Shown: in pieces, positions 17,517-24,550 of the stretch | Layout of the letters: each line of letters opens with the position of its first letter | Position numbering within the stretch: position 1 is the first letter of the stretch | Source of the DNA: an uncultured Lachnospiraceae bacterium | GTDB taxonomy: Bacteria; Bacillota; Clostridia; Lachnospirales; Lachnospiraceae | Length of the DNA stretch: 64,000 bases | Direction: 5' to 3' | Assembly (NCBI GenBank): GCA_902767015.1 | Contig: CACXFV010000009.1 | Location: 1 to 64,000, forward strand | The notes under the pieces: model-generated | Told to the model about the DNA's origin: nothing | Databases searched by the model: none | The model's input: the letters and a program-made list of their open reading frames with translations, nothing else | Translations under genes and position numbers: made by a program

Positions 17517-17554
17517 AAACCTTGGGTATCAATACATGATATTCAAGGTTTTTT
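17517..17554 (+). terminator. Intrinsic terminator after secG
   Basis: AAACCTTG pairs with CAAGGTTT, with an inner TATC/GATA, followed directly by TTT. It lies 17 bases past the secG stop. rnr then needs its own promoter or read-through. Confidence 0.8.
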
Positions 17555-17558
17555 GTAA

Positions 17559-17670
17559 CTGTCAGGTTACTATTCCCAGGAATCAGAGGAATCAGGAATC
17601 TGATTCTTACATGCAAGCCAGACGAATCCGATTTTTGATTTCACTGACCTGTGAATAGTAACCTGTACAG
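17559..17670. repeat. Long intergenic palindrome (family C)
   Basis: GGTTACTATTC (17565-17575) is perfectly complementary to GAATAGTAACC (17653-17663), extended by CTGT/ACAG outside and CAGG/CCTG inside. A smaller inner stem is formed by GAATCAG and CTGATTC. The tract lies between the secG terminator and the rnr ribosome site. A half-site TGAATAGTAA recurs at about 20441, after smpB. Non-coding. Confidence 0.7.
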
Positions 17671-17715
17671 AGCAGATTTCAGATATTATCAAATGGAGGT
17701 AGGGATACATTACTT

Positions 17716-19875
17716 ATGGAGAAGGAATTACTAGAGGAAAGAAAACAGATTATAATGGATATCATTCATTCGGACAGTTATGTGCCGATGAAGTTAAAGG
17801 AACTGGCGATTGTGTTGAATGTTCCGAAAGCAGACAGGGAAGAGTTAAAAGAGGTATTAGATGCCCTGCTTGCGGATGGAAAAATCGGCATCTCCAAAAA
17901 AGGAAAATATGGAAAACCGAGCAGTAACATATTGGTGGGAAAATATGAGGGAACTGCGAAGGGCTTCGGCTTTGTGATTGTAGATGGCGAGGAAGAAGAC
18001 ATATTTATTTCAGAGAGCAATGCAGGAGGGGCACTTAATGGCGATAAGGTACAGGTGGCACTTCGGTCATCCAGGACGGGAAAGCGACGTGAGGGTGAGA
18101 TTATCAATATTCTTGAGCATGCCGTGACTGAAGTAGTAGGACTTTTTCAAAAGAATAAGAATTTTGGTTTTGTCATTCCCGATAATGCCAAAATCGGCAA
18201 AGATATCTTTGTTCCGCTTGAGAAATCCAAGGGCGCAGTATCCGGTCATAAGGTGGTAGTGAGAATCTCTGACTATGGCGATGACAACCGTAAGCCGGAG
18301 GGAGTAGTGAAGGAAATCATAGGTCATGTCAATGATCCGGGGACAGATATACTGTCTGTGGTGAAAGGTCTTGGAATTCCGATGGAATTTCCGGATGAGG
18401 TTATGAGACAGACGGAGCAGGTGCCGGATGAGGTATCGGGAAAGGATATTGCCGGAAGAGTTGATCTGCGGAATGTCATGATGGTTACCATAGATGGGGA
18501 GGATGCAAAGGATTTGGATGATGCTGTCTCGCTTACCGTAGAAGAAGATAAATATATTCTGGGTGTCCACATCGCTGATGTGTCTGATTATGTGACGGAA
18601 AACAGTCCTCTTGATAAGGAGGCGGTAAAACGTGGCACAAGTGTGTATCTGGTAGACAGAGTGATTCCGATGTTGCCGCATAAGCTGTCCAATGGCATCT
18701 GCTCGTTAAATGCAGGCGTGGACAGACTGGCACTCAGCTGTATTATGGAGATTGACCGCAAAGGCAATGTGGTTGGTCACAAAATTGCAGAGACAGTCGT
18801 TAATATTAATAAAAGAATGGATTACACAACGGTTAATAAAATCATAGAGCAGCATGACGAACAGGCAATTGCTGAAAATGCACAGCTGGTTGATATGCTG
18901 CAGAAGATGAATGAACTGGCGCTGATTCTTCGGGCAAAGCGACATAAGAGAGGTTCTATTGACTTTGATTTTCCGGAGACAAAAATATTACTGGATGAAA
19001 AGGGAGTGCCGGTTGAGATTAAGCCCTATGAGAGGAACTTGGCAACAAAGCTCATTGAAGATTTTATGCTGATTGCCAATGAGACAGTGGCAGAAGATTA
19101 CTTCTGGCAGGAGTTGCCCTTCGTCTACAGAACCCACGATAACCCGGATGTGGAGAAAATGTTGAAGTTAAGTCTTTTTATTAATAATTTTGGCTATGCG
19201 ATAAAGGGAGAACAGGATATTCATCCAAAGGAATTGCAAAAGCTGCTTGAAAAGATTGAGGGCACCAAGGAGGAAGTGCTTATCAGCCGCCTCACACTGC
19301 GTTCCATGAAGCAGGCGAGATATACCACACAGTGCAGCGGTCATTTTGGACTTGCCACTAAGTATTACTGTCATTTTACTTCGCCAATCAGAAGATATCC
19401 TGATCTGCAGATTCACAGAATCATCAAGGAGAATCTCCATGGAGGACTGAGTGAAAAACGGATAAAGCATTATGAGGCAATATTAAATGAAATTGCTAAC
19501 AGCGCAAGCGTTACGGAGCGGCGCGCGGATGAGGCAGAAAGAGACACAGACAAAATTAAAAAAGTGGAATATATGGAGAAGCATATCGGAGAAGTCTTTG
19601 AGGGAGTAATCTCTTCCATCACTACATGGGGTATCTATGTAGAACTTCAAAATACCATTGAGGGAATGATTCGCGTCAATGATTTGCTTGACGATTACTA
19701 CTATTATGATGAGGATAACTATGAGATGGTCGGAAAAGAGACAGGCAGAACGTTTAAGTTGGGACAAAAGGTGTCAGTAGAGGTAGCAAAGACAGATAAG
19801 CTGTCAAGGCAGATTGATTTCATACTCTATGAGCCTGAGGAGGGAGTGCTCAACACTGATAATGATAATATTTAG
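17716..19875 (+). CDS. rnr: Ribonuclease R
   Basis: Processive 3'-5' exoribonuclease that degrades structured RNA and works with tmRNA-SmpB in clearing defective messages. Domain order: an N-terminal winged-helix-like region, two cold-shock domains (about 65-125 and 135-200), the RNB catalytic domain with DGEDAKDLDDAV near residue 260 carrying the Mg-binding Asp residues, and a C-terminal S1 domain (about 625-705, GEVFEGVISSITTWGIYVEL). The 719-residue length is typical. It lacks a long Lys-rich tail. GGAGGTAGGG precedes the ATG. smpB follows within 50 bases. Confidence 0.95.
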   Translation: MEKELLEERKQIIMDIIHSDSYVPMKLKELAIVLNVPKADREELKEVLDALLADGKIGISKKGKYGKPSSNILVGKYEGTAKGFGFVIVDGEEEDIFISESNAGGALNGDKVQVALRSSRTGKRREGEIINILEHAVTEVVGLFQKNKNFGFVIPDNAKIGKDIFVPLEKSKGAVSGHKVVVRISDYGDDNRKPEGVVKEIIGHVNDPGTDILSVVKGLGIPMEFPDEVMRQTEQVPDEVSGKDIAGRVDLRNVMMVTIDGEDAKDLDDAVSLTVEEDKYILGVHIADVSDYVTENSPLDKEAVKRGTSVYLVDRVIPMLPHKLSNGICSLNAGVDRLALSCIMEIDRKGNVVGHKIAETVVNINKRMDYTTVNKIIEQHDEQAIAENAQLVDMLQKMNELALILRAKRHKRGSIDFDFPETKILLDEKGVPVEIKPYERNLATKLIEDFMLIANETVAEDYFWQELPFVYRTHDNPDVEKMLKLSLFINNFGYAIKGEQDIHPKELQKLLEKIEGTKEEVLISRLTLRSMKQARYTTQCSGHFGLATKYYCHFTSPIRRYPDLQIHRIIKENLHGGLSEKRIKHYEAILNEIANSASVTERRADEAERDTDKIKKVEYMEKHIGEVFEGVISSITTWGIYVELQNTIEGMIRVNDLLDDYYYYDEDNYEMVGKETGRTFKLGQKVSVEVAKTDKLSRQIDFILYEPEEGVLNTDNDNI

Positions 19876-19925
19876 ATAGGGAATAATGATGCTTCAATCA
19901 AGAATTGGCAGGAAATGAGGAATAT

Positions 19926-20393
19926 ATGGGCAAAGAATCCATCAAATTGATAGCAAATAATAAAAAAGCATATCATGATTATTTTATAGAGGATAAATAT
20001 GAGGCAGGCATATGTCTTCACGGAACTGAGGTAAAATCACTGCGTATGGGCAAATGCAGCATAAAAGAGGCATTTATTAGAATTGAAGAGGGAGAAGTGT
20101 TTGTATACAATATGCATATCAGTCCCTATGAAAAGGGAAATATCTTCAATAAAGATCCTCTTCGTGTCAAAAAGCTGATGCTCCACAAATATGAGATTAA
20201 CAAATTACTTGGCAAGATGACAGAAAAAGGATATACAGTGGTTCCTCTGCAAGTCTATCTTAAAGGCAGCCTTGTGAAGGTGGAGATAGCACTTGCCAAA
20301 GGTAAGAAATTATATGACAAGAGAAATGATATTGCCAAAAAAGACCAAAGGCGGGAGGCGGAAAAAGAATTCAAAATACGAAATCTAGGCTGA
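19926..20393 (+). CDS. smpB: SsrA-binding protein SmpB
   Basis: Delivers tmRNA to stalled ribosomes in trans-translation. At 155 residues it has the usual length and motifs: [38 protein letters not shown], and the Lys-rich C-terminal helix [21 protein letters not shown] just upstream selects the ATG at 19926; an in-frame start at 19905 would add seven unlikely residues. The tmRNA gene itself, often next to smpB, was not found downstream. Confidence 0.95.
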   Translation: MGKESIKLIANNKKAYHDYFIEDKYEAGICLHGTEVKSLRMGKCSIKEAFIRIEEGEVFVYNMHISPYEKGNIFNKDPLRVKKLMLHKYEINKLLGKMTEKGYTVVPLQVYLKGSLVKVEIALAKGKKLYDKRNDIAKKDQRREAEKEFKIRNLG

Positions 20394-20488
20394 TGACTGC
20401 AAAGGTGCCAAGCTATGGGAAGCAGTCGGAGGATGTCTGTGAATAGTAATTAATAATTGAAAAAGTAACGGTTTGATTATGAATATAA

Positions 20489-20517
20489 TTGACATTTTTT
20501 ACTAAATCAATTATATT
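20489..20517 (+). promoter_or_regulatory. Promoter for the small unknown gene
   Basis: TTGACA at 20489-20494 and TATATT at 20512-20517 separated by 17 bases. The start of transcription would be near 20524. Upstream, GACTGC and GCAGTC form a weak dyad between smpB and this promoter. Confidence 0.75.
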
Positions 20518-20550
20518 ATCAATGACAGTATTGCATTTTTTTAAGATTCA

Positions 20551-20937
20551 GTGAGTAAAAAGCTATGCAAGGAAAGGAAAAATCATTACTGCCACATGGA
20601 AGACGGGGCAGTGGTGCAAGGTTATAATATGAATATAAGAGACATATTACTTGAAGTAGGTGGAAGTGTAGTAATATTGCCGGAGAGTCTGCCGGATACG
20701 TTGACAAGGCTTGGTCATTTTTACGATTTAGATGTAAGAGTGCCGGAAGAAGGTGCTTCTAAGTACTTTATCGACCATGAGGATGAGGTAAGGGTAATGT
20801 GGGGATTTGTATTGGATGAGAATGGTCTGTGGAAGATGCATTCATGGCTGATAAAGAAAGACGAAATGATCATTATAGATAATTACAAGTATGTTAAATA
20901 TTACGGATTTGTAAAACAGACGAATGTGGAGAGTTAA
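20551..20937 (+). CDS. Small protein of unknown function
   Basis: I do not recognise the family. The reading frame is supported by a strong promoter upstream and a terminator downstream, which make it a single-gene transcript. The sequence has no membrane segment or Cys motif. Its C-terminal half is rich in aromatic and hydrophobic beta-like strands (VRVMWGFVLDENGLWKMHSW, IIIDNYKYVKYYGF). The start is uncertain: GTG at 20551 lacks a ribosome site, ATG at 20596 follows AAGGAAAGG at long spacing, and ATG at 20629 is also in frame. The C-terminal 100 residues are the safest part. Confidence 0.65.
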   Translation: MSKKLCKERKNHYCHMEDGAVVQGYNMNIRDILLEVGGSVVILPESLPDTLTRLGHFYDLDVRVPEEGASKYFIDHEDEVRVMWGFVLDENGLWKMHSWLIKKDEMIIIDNYKYVKYYGFVKQTNVES

Positions 20938-21005
20938 CGATAGCGGTTTAGCCATAAACGGGCAGAAATGTATTGTAACCAATCTTTTGGAACATAAGTG
21001 AATAT

Positions 21006-21052
21006 ATCCCCCGGATAAGAGAATGGAAGAATCTTTTATCAGGGGGATTTTT
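21006..21052 (+). terminator. Intrinsic terminator
   Basis: ATCCCCC pairs with GGGGGAT, continued by ATAA/TTAT inside, and TTTTT follows on the plus strand. It ends the unknown small gene and sits between it and the convergent deoC. Confidence 0.85.
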
Positions 21053-21109
21053 CTGATGGAAGCTTCTGTTGGAAGCGATTGGTGAAAGATTGTGCTGTGT
21101 CGGTTTATG

Positions 21110-21778
21110 CTAGGTTTCTGTCTGTTCTTTGATGATTTTCACGATACGGCTGGTTCCCAGTCTGTCGGCGCCGAGTTCGATGAATTTTTCAGCATCTGCC
21201 AGAGAAGAGATGCCGCCGGCTGCTTTGATTTTCAGATGGTTCGATACATGTGCCTTCATCAGTTTTACCACATCAAAGGTGGCACCTTCCATGCTGAAGC
21301 CGGTGGAGGTCTTGATATAATCGGCATTGGCATCGGAGACGATATCACACATTTTAATAATCTCATCATCCGTGAGAAGACAGGTCTCAATGATAACTTT
21401 TAATACCTTAGTGTCGCATACCCTGCGGATTGCTTTGATTTCTTCTGACAGCTTATCATATTGCCGCGCTTTCAGCCAGCCAATGTTGATTACCATATCA
21501 ATTTCATCAGCGCCCTCCCTAATGGCTTCGCCTGCTTCAAAGCACTTGACAGCGGTGGTGTGATAGCCATTGGGAAAGCCTATCACTGTACAGAGCTTTA
21601 ATTCTGATGACAGTGAAGTAAGATAGGCTTTGGCTTCGGCAATATAAGAAGGTGGAATACATACAGAGGCAGTGCCATATCGGATGCCGTCATCGATGAT
21701 TTCTTTAATGTCTTCCCAGGTAGCCTCCGGTTTTAAAAGAGTGTGGTCAACGGTTTTTAACAGTTCATTTTTATTCAT
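21110..21778 (-). CDS. deoC: Deoxyribose-phosphate aldolase
   Basis: Cleaves 2-deoxyribose 5-phosphate to glyceraldehyde 3-phosphate and acetaldehyde in deoxynucleoside breakdown. The 222-residue TIM barrel has DHTLLKPEAT, VIGFPNGYH, EIDMVINIGWLK, the Schiff-base Lys in YIKTSTGF, and IKAAGGI. CGGAGG on the minus strand precedes the ATG. It stands alone: no other deo genes or nucleoside transporters are adjacent, and it diverges from feoAB across 160 bases. Confidence 0.95.
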   Translation of the reverse strand: MNKNELLKTVDHTLLKPEATWEDIKEIIDDGIRYGTASVCIPPSYIAEAKAYLTSLSSELKLCTVIGFPNGYHTTAVKCFEAGEAIREGADEIDMVINIGWLKARQYDKLSEEIKAIRRVCDTKVLKVIIETCLLTDDEIIKMCDIVSDANADYIKTSTGFSMEGATFDVVKLMKAHVSNHLKIKAAGGISSLADAEKFIELGADRLGTSRIVKIIKEQTET

Positions 21779-21884
21779 TTTGATACCTCCGAAATTAATT
21801 GATAAGGAATTTCTTCTGTTTTGATGTTATTACCATGTATTGTAACATAAGTGCAGTCGTTTATCTATACTTAGGGAAACGCTA

Positions 21885-21913
21885 TTGTTGATTATTTTAT
21901 CTTATGATATACT
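21885..21913 (+). promoter_or_regulatory. Probable promoter for feoAB
   Basis: TTGTTG at 21885-21890, 17-base spacer, TATACT at 21908-21913, 25 bases before the feoAB start. The surrounding AT-rich sequence (TTGATTATTTTATC) does not form a convincing 19-bp Fur box, so iron control is not shown by the sequence. Confidence 0.55.
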
Positions 21914-21938
21914 CATAAATAAAAAAAGGTAAATACAA

Positions 21939-24323
21939 ATGACATTAAAGGACATAGAGATTGGAAGAAAAGCAGTGATTCGCGCTGTTGGAGGAGAGGG
22001 AGCACTAAGACAACATTTTCTGGATATGGGTGTTATACCGGGAGCAGAAATTACCATTATGAAATACGCACCTATGGGAGATCCGATGGAGATTAGAATC
22101 CATGGTTATGAGCTGACACTACGTCTTGCAGATGCACAGCAGATTGAGGTTTCCCTGCAAAGTGAACCCGATATTACAAAAGATAATATTGTTGAATCAA
22201 ATACTGTTACACGAAAAACAGATAAGCGCAAGGATAAGAATAAGACGTTACATCCGGGGTTAGGAGAGGGAGGAAAGTTTCATCCTAAAGGAAGCGGAAC
22301 CCCTCTGCCAGAGGGAACAATTATTAGTTTTGCGCTGGTGGGAAATCAAAATAGCGGAAAAACAACATTATTTAACAGACTGACCGGAGCAAAACAACAT
22401 GTCGGGAATTTTCCGGGAGTGACGGTAGACAGAAAGGATGGCACCATCAAAGGACATCCGGACACGAAAATTACAGATTTGCCGGGCATTTATTCTATGT
22501 CACCATATAGCAGTGAGGAAATTGTTTCACGTAATTTTGTGTTAAATGAAAAACCTCACGCGATAATCAATATAGTGGATGCCACTAATATTGAACGTAA
22601 TCTGTATCTGACGATGCAGCTGCTTGAAATGGATATTCCTATGGTGGTTGCCCTCAATATGATGGATGAGATGACAGCCAATGGAGGAAGCATAGATGTC
22701 AATGCGATGGAACAGTTTCTGGGGGTGCCGGTTGTTCCGATTTCCGCGGCAAAAAATGAAGGAATTGAAGAATTGGTGGAGCATGCCGTTCATGTTGCCT
22801 ATTATCAGGAACGTCCATTATATCAGGATTTCTGTGATAAGACGGAACATGGCGGCGCCGTTCACAGGTGTATTCATGGAATCAGCCATTTGATAGAGGA
22901 TCATGCCATGAAAGCAGGAATCCCTTTGCAATTTGCAGCAGGCAAAGTCATAGAGGGAGATTCGCTGATTATGAGTCAGCTTGAGTTTGAAAAAAATGAA
23001 GAAGAAACGATGGAGCATATTGTTTTGCAGATGGAAAAAGAGCGGGAACTTGACAGGAGTGCGGCTATTGCTGATATGCGGTTTGCCTATATCCAGAAGC
23101 TCTGTGGGGAGACGGTGACAAAGCCGGGCGAAAGTAGGGAGCATCTAAGAAGTCGGAAGATTGATGGATTTCTTACCGGAAAATACACAGCGATTCCTGC
23201 TTTTATCGGAATAATGGCACTTGTATTCTGGCTGACTTTTAATGTAATCGGGGCATGGCTGCAGGGAATCCTTGAAGGAGGAGTTGATGCGCTGACAAAA
23301 CTGGTTGATAAGGCATTAACGGATGCAGAGGTGAATCGTGCCCTTCACTGCCTTATCATCGATGGCATCTTTGCCGGAGTGGGAAGCGTATTAAGCTTTT
23401 TGCCTATCATTGTCACATTGTTTTTCTTCCTTTCCATGTTGGAGGACAGCGGTTACATAGCCCGTGTGGCATTTTTTATGGACAAGCTGTTAAGGAAAAT
23501 CGGGCTTTCGGGAAGAAGCATAGTGCCTATGTTGATTGGTTTTGGTTGTTCCGTTCCGGCTGTGATGGCTACCAGAACACTTCCGAGTGAACGTGACAGA
23601 AAAATGACCATTTTACTGACACCCTTTATGAGCTGTACGGCAAAGCTGCCAATCTATGCATTTTTTGTCAATGCCTTTTTTCCAAAGAGGGGTGGACTGA
23701 TAATGGTCGGCTTGTATTTACTTGGCATATTAACAGGAATCCTTGTGGCATTTTTATTCAAGAACACACTTTTTAAAGGGGAAGCGGTTCCCTTCGTGAT
23801 GGAGCTTCCCAATTATCGTATACCGGGTGGAAGAAATGTGGCGCAGCTTCTGTGGGAAAAGGCAAAGGACTTTTTGCAAAGGGCATTTTCGGTGATTCTG
23901 ATTGCCACCGTTGTGGTATGGTTTTTACAGAGCTTTGATTGGCATATGAATATGGTAAATGATGCGGAACATAGCATACTTGCCGTTATCGCAGATGTAT
24001 TTACACCTGTGATGAAACCCATAGGCTTAGGAGATTGGAGAATTATTGTGTCGCTGGTAAGCGGATTTATGGCGAAGGAAAGTGTTGTATCTACACTGAA
24101 AGTGTTGTTTGGTGGTGGAGTTGCAACGGTAATGACTTCACTAACGGCAGCATCGCTTTTGGTATTTTCATTGCTATATACCCCTTGTGTGGCAGCGGTT
24201 GCATCGGTAAAGCGGGAACTTGGCGCTAAATGGGCCTTTGCCGTTGTGATTTGGCAGTGTGTAATAGCATGGCTGGCAGCACTGCTCATACATCTTATTG
24301 GACTGATGACAGGAGTGATTTAG
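21939..24323 (+). CDS. feoB: Ferrous iron transporter, fused FeoA-FeoB
   Basis: Fe2+ uptake across the cytoplasmic membrane. Residues ~1-73 are a FeoA-type SH3-like domain (HFLDMGVIPGAEI). A Lys-rich linker leads to the FeoB G domain with GNQNSGKTTLF (near 134; Gln replaces the usual Pro), DLPGIYSM and ALNMMDE. The membrane part (about 430-790) carries the two gate signatures GCSVPAVMATRTL and SCTAKLPIYAFF and the late YTPCVAAVASVKREL. At 794 residues this is a complete FeoA-FeoB fusion, as common in Clostridia. The fused FeoA probably modulates the G protein. A ribosome site is weak (AAAGGTAAATACAA). A Cys-rich small partner starts directly after the stop. Confidence 0.95.
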   Translation: MTLKDIEIGRKAVIRAVGGEGALRQHFLDMGVIPGAEITIMKYAPMGDPMEIRIHGYELTLRLADAQQIEVSLQSEPDITKDNIVESNTVTRKTDKRKDKNKTLHPGLGEGGKFHPKGSGTPLPEGTIISFALVGNQNSGKTTLFNRLTGAKQHVGNFPGVTVDRKDGTIKGHPDTKITDLPGIYSMSPYSSEEIVSRNFVLNEKPHAIINIVDATNIERNLYLTMQLLEMDIPMVVALNMMDEMTANGGSIDVNAMEQFLGVPVVPISAAKNEGIEELVEHAVHVAYYQERPLYQDFCDKTEHGGAVHRCIHGISHLIEDHAMKAGIPLQFAAGKVIEGDSLIMSQLEFEKNEEETMEHIVLQMEKERELDRSAAIADMRFAYIQKLCGETVTKPGESREHLRSRKIDGFLTGKYTAIPAFIGIMALVFWLTFNVIGAWLQGILEGGVDALTKLVDKALTDAEVNRALHCLIIDGIFAGVGSVLSFLPIIVTLFFFLSMLEDSGYIARVAFFMDKLLRKIGLSGRSIVPMLIGFGCSVPAVMATRTLPSERDRKMTILLTPFMSCTAKLPIYAFFVNAFFPKRGGLIMVGLYLLGILTGILVAFLFKNTLFKGEAVPFVMELPNYRIPGGRNVAQLLWEKAKDFLQRAFSVILIATVVVWFLQSFDWHMNMVNDAEHSILAVIADVFTPVMKPIGLGDWRIIVSLVSGFMAKESVVSTLKVLFGGGVATVMTSLTAASLLVFSLLYTPCVAAVASVKRELGAKWAFAVVIWQCVIAWLAALLIHLIGLMTGVI

Positions 24324-24473
24324 ATGAATGGAATGGATATTGTTCTGAGTATTATCATTACAGCGGCATTGTTCCGGGCAATTGTAAAATGTGTTCAGAG
24401 AAAACAGCAAAAAAACGTATGCTGCGGATATTGCAGCGATTGCAGAGGATGCAAAGAATGCAATACCAGATAA
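24324..24473 (+). CDS. FeoB-associated Cys-rich membrane protein
   Basis: A 49-residue protein whose ATG directly follows the feoB TAG. One N-terminal hydrophobic helix (MDIVLSIIITAALFRAIV) is followed by a Lys/Gln-rich stretch and a Cys-rich tail with the pattern CCGYCSDCRGCKEC, seven Cys within 14 residues. Small proteins of this architecture accompany FeoB in many Firmicutes and are thought to take the place of FeoC or to handle iron at the transporter exit; that role is inference. AGGAG lies inside the end of feoB, nine bases before the ATG. Confidence 0.9.
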   Translation: MNGMDIVLSIIITAALFRAIVKCVQRKQQKNVCCGYCSDCRGCKECNTR

Positions 24474-24490
24474 AAAACTTGATTATATTC

Positions 24491-24519
24491 TTTACATAGA
24501 GATGGTTTTCATGTAAAAT
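24491..24519 (+). promoter_or_regulatory. Promoter with overlapping dyad for the hydrogenase-like sensor
   Basis: TTTACA at 24491-24496 and TAAAAT at 24514-24519, 17-base spacer. The inverted repeat TTTACAT-N13-ATGTAAA (24491-24497 and 24511-24517) overlaps both boxes, a layout typical of a repressor operator. The regulator is unknown. Confidence 0.6.
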
Positions 24520-24550
24520 GTAGATATATATATTTTTGGAGGATATACAT

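Noticed and set aside
20394..20550. Possible tmRNA (ssrA) gene beside smpB
   Set aside because: The gap is only ~157 bases and shows neither the alanine-tRNA-like ends nor a tag-peptide reading; it holds a weak dyad and a promoter.
21914..21938. Fur box upstream of feoAB
   Set aside because: The AT-rich sequence between the promoter and start does not give a convincing 7-1-7 or 19-bp Fur palindrome.
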